A DNA stretch of 64,000 nucleotides from contig NZ_BJHV01000001.1 of assembly GCF_005405925.1 (NCBI RefSeq), forward strand, positions 744,001-808,000, given 5' to 3'. Shown here piece by piece: positions 25,242 to 37,500 of the stretch. The position numbers were made by a program, and so were the translations under genes. This stretch comes from Streptomyces antimycoticus. Lineage in GTDB: Bacteria; Actinomycetota; Actinomycetes; Streptomycetales; Streptomycetaceae. Position 1 is the first letter of the stretch, and the number at the start of each line of letters is the position of its first letter. The notes beneath the pieces are model-generated. The model worked only from the letters and a program-made list of their open reading frames with translations. It had not been told where the DNA came from and searched no databases.

Positions 25242-26600
25242 GTGTTACGTCCGACCCCGGCACCGTCCGTCGAGCGGTCGAAGATACGCCGCGTCCTCGA
25301 GGACCGCCTGACCGCCCTGGCCCGCGCCCATCAGGTGCCCGGAGCCCAACTCGCCGTGCACGGCGGCGGGATGACGCTCGCCGTGGAGACCGGCGTCCTG
25401 GACGCGGAAACCGGCGAGCCGTTCACCGCCGAAGCGGCCGTGCCCATCGGCTCCGTCACCAAGGCGTACACCGCGACTCTGGTGGCGCTGCTGGCGGCGG
25501 ACGGCGATGTGGAGCTGGACGACCCGCTCGGCGAGCATGTGCCGGAGCTGCGGCGGGCGGGCCCGCCGTGCACGGTGCGCCAGGTGCTCAGCCACACCGC
25601 GGGGCTGCCGTCCGGGCCCGACTCGGACCAGGTGGCCTCGGTGACCTCCGCACGCTATCTGCTGGACCACTGCACCGACCGCAGCCTGGTGATGCCTCCG
25701 GGCACGGACTTCTCCTACTCCAACGCGGGCTATGTCGCGGCGGGCCGGCTGATCGAGACGGTCACCGGGATGAGCTGGCAGGAGGCCATGCGGTCGGTGC
25801 TGCTCGATCCGCTGGGCACCGTGCCGTCCTTCATCGGCACCGCCGCCACCCCGCACCGGCCCACCGCGCGCGGCCACTCGGCCAACACGGCCACGGGCAG
25901 GACGAGGCCGGTGCGGCAGAACCTCGCCCCCGCCGAGGCCGCGGCCGGTGCGCTGCGGGCCAGTGCGCTCGATCTGGTGGCGCTGGGCCGGGCCCATCTC
26001 GGCGACGGCCCACGGGAGGTGCTGCCTCATGAGTTCGCGGAGGAGATGCGCCGCCCCGTGCCCGGCGCCGACCCCGGGGTGCTGGCCGACGGCTGGGGCC
26101 TGGGATGGGCGCTCTTCCGGCACGGCGAGACGCTGTGGTTCGGGCACGACGGCAATGCCCAGGGCACCGCCTGCTCGCTGCGGGCCGATCCCGCCACGGG
26201 CGTGGTGGTCGGCTTCACCGCCAACGCGGGCGGCGGCACCGAGCTGTGGAACGAGCTGACCGATGTCCTCGGCGAGGTCACCGGCGTCCGGGTGCCCGCC
26301 GGCCCCACCCCGCGGCACCTGGCCACCCCCATGGCCGTGACCTCGCAGTGCACCGGGATCTATCTCAACGGCGACATCGAGTACCAGGTGACCATCGGCG
26401 ACGGCGGTGGCCTCGCCCTGTCCGTGGACGGCGACCTCCCCGCGCCACTGGTCTGCCATGAGGACCTCACCTGCGATCTGGTGGACCCCTCGTCCGGACG
26501 CCGGATCCCCGGCGGGCGCTTCGTCCGCGATCCGCGGACCGGCGCCGTCGACCGGATCCAGCTCTCGGGCCGGATGGCCCGTAAGAGCGCCCTGGTCTGA
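25242..26600 (+). CDS. PBP-type thioesterase-like serine hydrolase (candidate trans-acting NRPS cyclase)
   Basis: The 452-residue protein has the serine-hydrolase triad motifs Ser71-V-T-Lys74, Tyr159-S-Asn161 and His302-D-Gly304. A C-terminal beta-rich part of about 100 residues (from TSQCTGIYLNGDIEYQV) looks lipocalin-like. Length, His in place of the Lys of KTG, and the extra domain match the stand-alone PBP-type thioesterases (SurE family) that release and cyclise peptides from NRPSs lacking a TE domain. It is the gene directly before the NRPSs, 135 bp away and co-directional. It has no signal peptide, which fits a cytoplasmic NRPS partner rather than a beta-lactamase. GTG 25242 follows aaggag. 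Confidence 0.7.
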   Translation: MLRPTPAPSVERSKIRRVLEDRLTALARAHQVPGAQLAVHGGGMTLAVETGVLDAETGEPFTAEAAVPIGSVTKAYTATLVALLAADGDVELDDPLGEHVPELRRAGPPCTVRQVLSHTAGLPSGPDSDQVASVTSARYLLDHCTDRSLVMPPGTDFSYSNAGYVAAGRLIETVTGMSWQEAMRSVLLDPLGTVPSFIGTAATPHRPTARGHSANTATGRTRPVRQNLAPAEAAAGALRASALDLVALGRAHLGDGPREVLPHEFAEEMRRPVPGADPGVLADGWGLGWALFRHGETLWFGHDGNAQGTACSLRADPATGVVVGFTANAGGGTELWNELTDVLGEVTGVRVPAGPTPRHLATPMAVTSQCTGIYLNGDIEYQVTIGDGGGLALSVDGDLPAPLVCHEDLTCDLVDPSSGRRIPGGRFVRDPRTGAVDRIQLSGRMARKSALV

Positions 26601-26735
26601 GGCTCCACCGCCCACCCGCACGGCCGTCTCCCCACACCTCCCCCGGCCGGGCGCGGGCGCCACGGCTCGGCGCCGGCACGGCCCGGACCGTCACCCATCC
26701 GCCCGCTCAACCGCTCTGAAGGGCCACACCCCGCC

Positions 26736-28560
26736 ATGACGGACCACTACGCGACCTCATCGGTGTCCGCACCCCAGGATGTCCCGGACCTGCCTCCGGC
26801 GGCGTGGAACGCCACGGACCGTGCCGTCTCCCGTGCGCCGCTCGGCGAGCTCTTCGCCATATGGGCGAGGCGGACCCCCACGGCGCCGGCCCTGGTGGCG
26901 GGCGACCGCGAGTGGTCCTTCGGCGAGGTCGAGCGCTGGGCGAACCGGCTGGCCCACCACCTCATCGGGCAGGGTGTGGGGCCGGAGCGGGTGGTGGCCC
27001 TGGTCCTGCCCCGCTCGGCCGAACTGGTGGTGGCCGAGCTGGCGGTGGCGAAGGCCGGCGGCGCGTACCTCCCGATCGATCCGGCGCATCCCGAGGAGCG
27101 CCGGGCCATGATGCTGGCCGACGCCCGGCCGGTGGCCGTGCTCGACGACCCGGCGCGGATCCGGGAGGTGGCGGCCGGTCCGGGCCCCGATCACGCGCCC
27201 GGCCGGGCGGACCTGCTCGGCCCGCTGTTCCCCGAACATCCCGCGTATGTCATCTACACCTCCGGCTCCACGGGGGTGCCCAAGGGCGTGCTGGTGCCGC
27301 ACGCCGGTCTGGGGAACTTCTCGGCCGCGACGACGGCCCACTACCGGGTCCGGCCGGGCGACCGGGTGCTGCAGTTCTCCTCGCCGAGCTTCGACGCCTC
27401 CGTGCTGGAGCTGTGCTCCTCCCTGCTCGCCGGGGCGGCGCTGGTGGTGCCCCCGGAGGGGCCCCTGCTGGGTGCCGAGCTGGCCGCGGTGCTGCGGGAG
27501 AAGCGGGTGACCCATGCCCTGATCCCCCCGGCGGCGCTCGCGACCGTGCCCCCGGAGGAACTCCACGACGGGCTGCCCGAATTCCGCACCCTGATCGTGG
27601 GCGCGGAGGTCTGCCCCGCCGATCTGGTGGACCTGTGGGCGCCCGGGCGGCGGCTGGTCAATTCCTACGGCCCGACGGAGGCCACGGTCGTGGCCACCTG
27701 GACGGACGCCCTGGTGGCGGGCTCCGGCGCCCCGCCGATCGGCCGTCCGCTTCCCAACACCCGGGTGTTCGTGCTGGACGAGATGGCGCGGCAGGTGCCG
27801 GTCGGCGCCACGGGAGAGCTCTGCGTCAGCGGCGCGGGCCTGGCCCGCGGCTATCTCGACCGGCCGGGGCTGACCGCCGAGCGCTTCACCGCCTGCCCCT
27901 TCGGACCGCCCGGCTCCCGGATGTACCGCACCGGGGATCTGGTCCGCTGGAACACCGACGGGGAGCTGGAATTCCTCGGCCGGGCCGACCACCAGGTCAA
28001 GATACGCGGCTTCCGCATCGAACTGGGCGAGGTGGAGGCCGCGTTGGCCCGCCACCCCCGGGTGGGCACGGCCGTGGTCACCGTACGGGAGGACGAACCC
28101 GGTCAGAAGCGGCTGGTCGCCTATGTGGTGCCGCCCAGCGGCGGGACCCCGCCGAAGGCCGCGGAGGTGCGCGCCGCGGCGGCCCGGGTGCTGCCGGCGC
28201 ATATGGTGCCGTCCGCCTATGTGGTGCTGGACGCGTTTCCCCTCACCCCGCACCGCAAGATCGACCGGCAGGCGCTGCCCGCCCCGCGCTCCGCGCCGGA
28301 CGGCCACTCCCGCCAGGTCGCCCCGCGCACCCCCGCCGAGGAGGCCCTGGCCCGCATCTGGTCCGAGGTGCTGCCGGTGGACACGGTGGGCGTGGAGGAC
28401 GACTTCCTCGGCCTGGGCGGCGACTCCATCCTCGGAGTGCGGCTGCTGACCCGCGTCCGGGCCGAACTGGGCGTGGAGCTCTCGCTGCGCGACCTGCTCG
28501 ACGCCAGGACGGTGGCGCGGCTGGCCGGCCGGCTGCCCGCCGGCGCCGCCGGCGGGCCCG
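26736..28560 (+). other. NRPS module 1: A-T (initiation)
   Basis: Loading module without a condensation domain. The A3 motif is [11 protein letters not shown] at 27254; the carrier Ser is codon 564 (28425-28427). My by-eye pocket code is DALLIGSVVK, identical to that of module 10 and one residue from module 5. It suggests a hydrophobic or aromatic residue; compare the Tyr code DALVTGAVVK. The call is weak. Confidence 0.7.
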
Positions 28561-31500
28561 GCGCGCCCGAGGAGCCGATTCCGCCCGCGCCGCGCGACCG
28601 TCCGCTGCCGCTGTCCTCCGCCCAGCGGCGGCTGTGGTTCCTGGACGATCTGACCTCCGGCGGCACCGAGTACAACACCGGGGCCGGGCTGCGGCTCGAC
28701 GGCCCGCTGGACGCGGCCGCGCTGCGCCGGGCGCTGGACCGGCTCGCCGCCCGCCATGACGCCCTGCGCACCACCTTCGCCACCGTGGACGGGCACGGGG
28801 TGCAGCGGGTGGCCGCGCACGGGAGCGTACCGCTGGACCGGGTCGACCTCGGCGGGCATCCGCCGCGGGAGCGCGCCGAGGCGCTCGACCGCACCCTGAC
28901 CGGCGAGCTGAACCGCCCCTACGACCTGCGACAGGGGCCGCTGACCAGGGCGCTGCTGATCCGGCTCGCCGACCAGGAGCACATCCTGCTGCTGGCGCAG
29001 CATCACATCGTCACCGACGGCTGGTCGGTCGGGGTGCTGGTGCGCGAACTGGCCGCGCTCTACGCCGCCGAGGTGTCCGGAACCGACGCCGCGCTCCCCG
29101 AACCCGCCCTGCAGTACCCGGACTTCGCGGCCTGGGAGCGCGGCCGTCCCGCCTCCGCCCGGGAGGACGCCGATCTGGAGTACTGGCGGGGCCGGCTGGC
29201 CGGGATGCAGACGCTGGAGCTGCCCACCGACCGCCCGCGCCCGCCGGTGCGCACCACGGCGGGCGAGGTGCACCGCCGTGAGCTGCCCGCCGAGCTGGTG
29301 GCGGGGCTGACCCGGCTCGGCAGAGAGCGGGACACCACGCTGTTCACCCTGCTCGCGTCCGCCGTCGCGGTGCTGTTCTCCCGCTACTCGGGCCAGCGGG
29401 ACATCGCCTTCGGCACCGTCACCGCCGGACGCCACCGCAAGGAGCTGGAGTCGGTCGCCGGATTCTTCGTCAACACCCTGGTGCTGCGCGCCGATGTCGA
29501 CGGGGACAGCACGGTCGAGCGGTTCCTGGACGCGATGCGCGAGACGGTGCTGGACGCCTTCGGCCATGACCGGCTGCCGTTCGAGCGGGTCGTCGAGGAG
29601 CTGGCCCCGCGCCGCGACCCCAGCCGCAATCCGCTGGTGCAGGCGCTGGTGGTGCAGCAGAGCGCCATGGTGCCCGCCCAGGAGGCGGGGGGTGTGCGGA
29701 TCAGCGAGCACTCCCTGCCGCGCCCGGCCGCGCGGTTCGATCTGGTGCTGGAGTTCCTGCCCCGCGACGATGGTTCGCTGGGGCTGACCGTCGAGTTCAA
29801 CTCCGATCTGTTCGACGCGGCCACGATCGAGCGGATGGCCGGGCATCTGCACCGGCTGCTGACCGCCATGGTGGCCGATCCGGGCGCCACCCTGGTCGAG
29901 CTGCGGATGCTGGCCGACGCCGAGTGGCATGCGATGCTCGACGCCTGGAACGGGCCGGAGCAGACCGCGATCGAGGCCACCCTGCCCGATCTCTTCGCCG
30001 CCCAGGTGGTGCGGCGACCGGCCGCCACCGCCGTGACCTGCCAGGACACCAGTCTCTCCTACGACGAGGTGAACCGGCGCGCCAACCGGCTGGCGCGACT
30101 GCTCATGGCCCGGGGCGCCGGTCCCGAACGGCTGGTGGCCCTCGCCCTGCCGCGCTCGGCCGAGCTCGTCGTCGTCCTGCTGGCGGTGCTCAAGGCGGGC
30201 GCCGGATATCTGCCGGTGGACCCCGGCTATCCGGCCGAGCGCATCGCGTTCATGCTGGAGGACGCCGCCCCCTCGACCGTCCTCACCACCACCGGGACGG
30301 CCGGCTGCCTGCCCGCGGACGCCGAACCGCTGGTGCTGGACGACCCGGCGATCCGCGCCGAGTGGGACGGGCTCACCGACAGCGACATCACCGACGGGGA
30401 GCGGATCCGTCCGCTGGACCCGGCCCATCCCGCGTATGTCATCTACACCTCCGGATCGACCGGCCGGCCCAAGGGCGTGGTGGCCACCCACCGCGGCGTG
30501 GCGGAGCTCGCGGCCTGGGCCGAGGCGGAGCTCGGCGGTGAGCGGCTGACCGACGTGGTGGCCTCGACCTCGCTCAACTTCGATGTGTCGGTCTTCGAAC
30601 TCCTCTGCCCGCTGCTGGCGGGCGGCAGCGTGGAGGTGGTGCGGGATCTGCTCGCGCTCACCGATCCGGGCGGGCGGCCGCGTGCGCAGGGACTGCTCAG
30701 CGGGGTGCCCTCGGTGTTCTCCCGGCTTCTGGGCGAGGACCCCCCGGCGGCCCGGGCCCGGACCGTCGTCCTGGCGGGCGAGGCACTGCCCGCTCAGACC
30801 GTACGGGACATCCGGGAGGCCATGCCGTCCTGCCGGATCGCCAATCTGTACGGCCCTACCGAGGCCACGGTGTACGCCACCGCCTGGTTCTGCGACGGCC
30901 AGGCACCGTCGCAGGCCCCACCGATCGGCCGCCCGGTCGCGGGCACCCGCGCGTATGTCCTGGACCCCACGCTCCGGCTGGTGCCGCCCGGGGTGACCGG
31001 TGAGCTGTATCTGGGCGGGCAGGGCCTGGCCCGGGGCTATCTGAGGCGGCCCGGGCTGACCGCCCACCGCTTTCTCGCGGACCCCTTCGGGCGGCCCGGC
31101 AGCCGGATGTACCGCACCGGTGACCTGGTCCGCTGGAACGGTGAGGGCCGGCTGGAGTACATGGGCCGGGCCGATGACCAGGTGAAGATCCGCGGCTTCC
31201 GGATCGAACTGGGCGAGGTGGAGACGGCACTGCTGCGCCACCCCGACATCGCCGAGGCGGCCGCGGTCGCCCGGGAGGCGGACGGTCATACACGGCTGAT
31301 CGCCTATGGGGTGGCCGCAGCGGGCGCCGCACCGGACCCGGCGGGGCTGCGGCGGTTCCTGCGGCGTTCGCTGCCCGACTACATGGTGCCCGCCTCGGTC
31401 GTCGTCCTGGAGCGGATGCCGCTGAGCCCCAACGGCAAGCTGGACCGCGGCCGACTCCCCGAGCCGGACTGGGCCGAGGCCGCGGCACCGGGCTATGTGG

Positions 31501-34500
31501 CGCCCCGCACCGCCACCGAGAGGACCCTGGCGGCGGTCTGGGCCCGGGTCCTGCGGGTGGAGCGCGTGGGGGTGGAGGACAACTTCTTCTCCCTCGGCGG
31601 CGATTCGATCCTCAGCATCCAGCTGGTCTCCCAGGCACGGCAGGCCGGGCTCGCCGTCACCTCGCGCGATGTCTACCGCCACCAGACGGTCGCCGCGCTG
31701 GCCCTGCATCTGGACACCACCACGGCCCCGGCCGGGCCGCCCGGCTCCGACGGGGACGAGACGGCCACCGGCGAGCTCCCGCTGACCCCCATTCAGCACT
31801 GGCTGTTCACCACCGACCCCGAGCGGTCCGGCCACTTCAACCAGACCATCTCCCTGGTGCTGCCCGAGGACGTGGACGAGGACGCGCTGCGGCACGCCGT
31901 GGACGCGCTGGTGGCACACCATGACGCCCTGCGCTCCCGGTTCCACCGCCGGGACGACGGCTGGCACCAGCGGATCGAGGACGCGGCGGCGGTCCGCGTA
32001 CCGCTGACGACCAGCGGCGGCGCGCATCTGGGCCGCTTCGACCTGGCCGGGGAGCCGCTGCTGCGCGCGGTGCTCGACCGGGACGCCGGGCCGCGCCCGG
32101 TGCTCCATCTCACCGTCCACCACGCGGTCGTGGACGGGGTGTCCTGGCGGGTCCTGCTGGAGGACCTCGACAGCGCCTACCGGCGGGCCGCCCGGGACGA
32201 GGGGGCCGGGCTCCCCGCGAAGTCCTCCCCGCTGCGCCGCTGGGCGCTGCGGCTCACCGCCCATGCGGCCGAGGGCGGGTTCGCCGACGAGGAGGCGTAC
32301 TGGACCGGCCTGGCGGCGGCCTGCGACCCCTCGCTGCCGATGGACCTTCAGGGGCCGAACACCTATGCCTCGGCCCGGTCGGTCTCCTTCCGGCTCGGCC
32401 CGGAGGAGACCGCCGCACTGCTCCAGACGCTGCCCGAGGTCTACCGGACGCAGGTCAACGATGTGCTGCTGAGCGCGCTGGCCCGGGTGCTGCACCGCTG
32501 GACCGGGCGCGCCCGGGTGCCGGTGGACGTGGAGGGCCACGGCCGCGAGGAGCTCTTCGCTGACCTGGATCTGTCCCGTACGGTCGGCTGGTTCACCACC
32601 CGCTTCCCGGTGGCGCTCGACCTCCCGGACGGCGGCTGGGGCGCGGTCCTCAAGTCGGTCAAGGAGCAGATGCGGGCCGTGCCACGGCGTGGTCTGGGCT
32701 ACGGCGTGCGGCGCCATCTGCTCGATGGCGAGGGCCTTCCCGACGGCCCCACGGCCGGGATCAGCTTCAACTACCTCGGCCGGTTCGAGGCCCCGGGCGA
32801 TGGCGACGGCCTCTTCCGCGGTCTCCACCGGGAGCTGGCCCTGGACGCCGACCCGGCCTCGCCGCGCCCGCATCCGCTGGAGGTGGTGGGCCGGGTCGAG
32901 GGGGACGACCTGGAGTTCACCTGGTTCTACTCCGCGCATCTGCACCGGGAGGAGACGGTCGCCCGGCTCGCCGGGGAGTTCCGCGAGGCGCTGTGCGAGA
33001 TCGCCCGGCACGGCAGCGCGCCAGGGGCGGGCGGCCGCACCCCGTCCGACTTCCCGCTCGCCGCGCTCGACCAGCCGGCCGTGGACCGGCTGGCGGGGAA
33101 CGGCGGCACGGTGGAGGACATCTATCCGCTCACTCCCACCCAGGCGGGCATGCTGTTCCACAGCCTGGCCCAGGACGACCGGCGCGCCTACTTCCAGCAG
33201 CTCAGCTTCGTCCTCGACGGGGTGCCCGATCCGGCGGCGCTGGCCGCGGCCTGGCAGCAGGTCGCCGACCGTACGCAGGTGTTGCGCGCCCGCGTGGTGT
33301 GGGAGGGGGTGCCGGAGCCGGTCCAGGTGGTGGAGCGCGGGGTGCGGATGCCGGTCGCCCTGCTCGACTGGCGTCGGCTGTCCGGGCCCGACGAGCGCCG
33401 GGAGGAGCTGCGCAGGTTCCTCGCCGAGGACCGGGAGCGCGGTCTCGACCTGGCCGCCGCCCCGCTGACACGACTGGCGCTGGCCCGGCTGTCGGCCACC
33501 GAGGTCCAGGTGGTGTGGACGTTCCACCATCTGATCCTGGACGGCTGGAGCCTCTTCCAGGTGCTCTCCGATGTCTTCCACTGCCATGCGCGGGCGCGTG
33601 ACGGGGCGTCCGGCACGGCCCTGGCCACCGGTCTGCCCGGCCGCCGCCCGTTCGGCGACTATATGGCGTGGCTGCGGGAGCGCGACGGGGCCCTGGCCGA
33701 GGAGCACTGGCGGGCCCGGCTCGGCGACCTCACGGAGTCGACCCCGCTGCCGTACGACCGGGAGCCCACCGAGACCCATCACGCCGAGTCCACCGAGGAC
33801 ATCCGGCTCACCCTGCCCGCCGCCACCACCGGCCGGCTTCAGGAGCTGGCCCGGGGCGAGGGGCTCACCCTGAACACCGTGGTGCAGGGCGCCTGGGCGC
33901 TGCTGCTGGCCCGTCAGTCCGGGCGCGAGGACATCGTCTTCGGGACCACGGTGTCCGGACGGCCGCCGGAGCTGCCGGGCGTGGAGACGATGAACGGGCT
34001 GTTCATCACCACCGTGCCGACCCGCCTCACGGTGCCGGCCGGCTCCACCCTGCTGTCCTGGCTGAGCGCGGTGCAGGCCGGGCAGACCGAGGACCGGCGG
34101 TTCGACTTCGTACCGCTCACCCGGCTGCGGTCCTGGACCGGTCTGCCCGAGCGGGTGAACCTCTTCGACTCCATCGTGGTCTTCGAGAACTATCCGCTCG
34201 GCGACGACCTCGCCGCCGCGCACGGCCTCGCCCTGCGCGAGCTGAACGGGGTGGAGACCACCAACTACCCGCTGTCCCTGGTGGTCTACCCCGGCGCTGA
34301 GCTGGTGCTGCGGCTCGGCTACGACCCGGCGCTGTTCGATACGGCCACCGCCCGGCGGCTGGCGGAGTACCTGACGGTGCTGCTGACGGCCATGGCCGAC
34401 GGCCCGGACCGGGCGCCCGCGCGCCTTCCGATGCTCACCTCCGTGCGGCGCCACCAGGTGCTCAGGGAGTGGAACGACACGGCGGTCCCGCTGCCCGAGT

Positions 34501-37500
34501 CCACGGTGGCCGGGCTCTTCGCCGACCGGGTGCGCAGTGCGCCGGACGCGACGGCCGTGGACGGCGAGGCGGGCCCGGTGAGCTACCGGGAGCTGGACGC
34601 CCGCGCCAACCGGCTGGCCCACCGGCTCATCGGCCACGGCGTCGGGCCGGAGCGTCCGGTGGCCGTCCTGATGGACCGGTCGGTGGAGCTGGTGGTGGCG
34701 CTGCTGGCGGTCGTCAAGGCGGGCGGGGTGTACGTACCGCTGGACACCCGCGCCCCGAGGACCGGCTGCGGAGCGTGCTGGCGGAGGCGGGGGCGGAGCT
34801 GCTGCTGACCGACCGCACCTGGGAGCGCACGGCGGCGGACATCTCGGGCGCCGGGCGGACCCTGGTGGTGGAGCCCGGCGACGACGGCCCCTCAGGGCCG
34901 CCGAGCGTGGCGCTCTCCCCCGACAACGCCCTGTATCTGATGTTCACTTCGGGCTCCACCGGGCGGCCCAAGGGGGTCGCGGTGCGCCACCGCGATGTGG
35001 CCGCCCTCGTCGCGGACCGCGCCTTCGCCGGCCACGACCGGGTGCTGGTGCACTCGCCCCAGGCGTTCGACGCCTCGACGTACGAGCTGTGGGTGCCGCT
35101 GCTGCGCGGCGGCCGGGCCGTGCTGGCGCCCGCCGGGGACGTGGACGCGGACACCGTGCGCCGGGCGATCGCGGAGCACGGGGTGAGCTGCCTGTGGCTG
35201 ACCGCCGGACTGTTCCGGCTGCTGGCGCAGGAGGCGCCGGAGGCGCTGCGCGGCGCCCGGGAGGTGTGGACCGGCGGTGAGGCGGTGCCCCCCGGGGCGG
35301 TGCGCCGGGTGCTCGCGGCCTGCCCGGAGCTGACGGTGGTGGACGGCTACGGGCCCACCGAGACCACGACCTTCGCCACCCGGCGCCCCTTTGGCTCCGG
35401 AGAGGAGCTGCCGCGCTCGCTGCCCATCGGGCGGCCGCTGGACAACACCCGGACGTACGTTCTCGATGACGCCCTCCAGCCGCAACCGCCCGGCATTCCC
35501 GGGGAGTTGTACATCGCGGGCGCCGGGGTGGCCCGCGGCTACCACGGCCGTCCCGGCGCCACCGCCGAGCGGTATGTGGCCGATCCGTTCGGGCCGCCCG
35601 GCTCCCGGATGTACCGCACCGGGGACATCGTGGCCTGGACCGACGACGGTGAACTGCGCTTCCAGGGCCGCGCCGACGACCAGCTGAAGGTCCGGGGCTT
35701 CCGCATCGAGCCGGGCGAGATCGAGGCCGCGCTGACCCGCCACGAGGCCGTGGCGCAGGCGGTCGTCACGCTCGCCGGCGTGGGCGACCGCACGCTGCTG
35801 ACCGGCTATGCGGTGCCGGTCCACGGGGGCGAGGTGCCCGGCGCAGGGGAGCTGCGGTCCTTCCTGGGCGGCCTGCTGCCCGACTACATGGTGCCGTCGG
35901 CCTTCGTCACCCTCGACGCGCTGCCGCTGACCCGCAACGGCAAGGTGGACCGCCGCAGGCTGCCCGCGCCCGACCCGGACGCGGCCGGGACGGCGGGATA
36001 TGTGGCGCCCCGTACCGACACCGAGCGGACCCTCGCGCAGATCTGGGGCACGCTGCTGGGCCGGGAACGGGTCGGCGCCGAGGACAACTTCTTCCATTTG
36101 GGCGGGGATTCGATCCTCAGCATCCAGGTGGCCTCCCGCGCCCGGCAGGCGGGGCTGGCCCTCACCCCCCGGGAGCTGTTCCGGCACCCCACGATCGCCT
36201 CGCTCGCCACCGTCACCACCCCGACCGTGGCACCCGCCGCCGACACCGGGCCGGTGACCGGTGAGGTGCCGCTCACCCCGATCCAGCACTGGTTCTTCGG
36301 TATGCGGACCGCCCGGCCCGGCCACTTCAACCAGTCCGTGGTCGTCGAACTCCAACGGGATCCGGACCTCCGCGCACTGCGCGCGGCGCTCGACGCGCTA
36401 CTGGTCCACCATGACGCGCTGCGGACGCGGTTCGAGCCCGGGGCCACTGGAGGCCCCCGGCAGTACTGCCCGCCCCCGGAGCTGACGGGCCCTGCGCTCC
36501 TGCGGGAGGACGACCTGTCGGGGCTCGGCGCGCCGGAGCGGCGGGCCGCCGAGGACGCGGCGATGGCGGAGGCGCAGGCCGGATTCGACCTGGCGCGGGG
36601 TCCGCTGCTGGCCGCGCGGCTGTTCCACCACGGAGACGGGCAGCGGCCGACGCTCTTCCTGACCGCCCACCACCTCGTGGTCGACGGCGTCTCCTGGCGG
36701 GTGCTGCTGGAGGATCTGAACACCGCGTACCAGCAACTGCTCACGGGCGGGCGGGCCGGTCTCGGCCCGCGCACCACCTCCGTGCGGGACTGGTCCCACA
36801 AGCTGACCGAGCACACCGCCACCGGTGGCTTCGACGCCGAACTCCCCCACTGGCGGGCGGTGTCCGCGGAGTGCGCCGCCGGGCTGCCCGTGGATGGCGA
36901 GGGCGACAACACGGTGGCGTCCATGGCCCAGGTCACCGTCCGGCTGGACCGGGAACGCACCGACGCGCTGCTGCGGCAGGTTCCCGAGGTCTACCGCACC
37001 CGCGTGGACGATGTGCTGCTCGCGGCGCTGGGCCGGGTGCTCGGCGACTGGACCGGACGGCGCCGGATCGCCGTGGACCTGGAGGGCCACGGCCGGGAGG
37101 AGCATCTGCTGGACGGGGTGGACCTGTCCCGCACCGTCGGCTGGTTCACCAGCCTGTATCCGGTCGCCCTGGACCTTGCCGAGGGCGGCTGGGGCGAGAC
37201 GCTCAAGTCCGTCAAGGAGCAGCTGCGGGCCGTCCCGGCACGCGGTATCGGCTACGGCGCGCTGCGCCATCTCGACCCCGCATCGGGGCTCCGGGGCGCG
37301 GCGGAGCCCGGTATCAGCTTCAACTACCTCGGCCAGTTCGACTGGTCGACCACGGCCGAGGACACCGAGGACTCCGGTCTCGTCCGCACCGTACGGGACG
37401 GTCTGGGCGGTGACGCCGCGCCCGACACCGTCCGGGCCCATCTGCTGGACGTCGTGGGCCGGGTGGAGCGGCGGTGCCTGGAAATCACCTGGTACTACGG

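Noticed and set aside
26757..34637. Minus-strand open frame of 2,626 codons opposite the first NRPS
   Set aside because: Antisense shadow of a very GC-rich coding strand. The predicted protein is low-complexity and rich in Arg, Gly, Gln and His, with no recognisable domain. The same holds for the antisense frames 36398-42244 and 52132-60411.
34469..34760. Separate NRPS gene starting at 34469
   Set aside because: Its first 90 or so residues are Gly/Ala/Arg-rich nonsense overlapping real A-domain sequence in another frame. The real sequence joins at the C-run 34753-34756.
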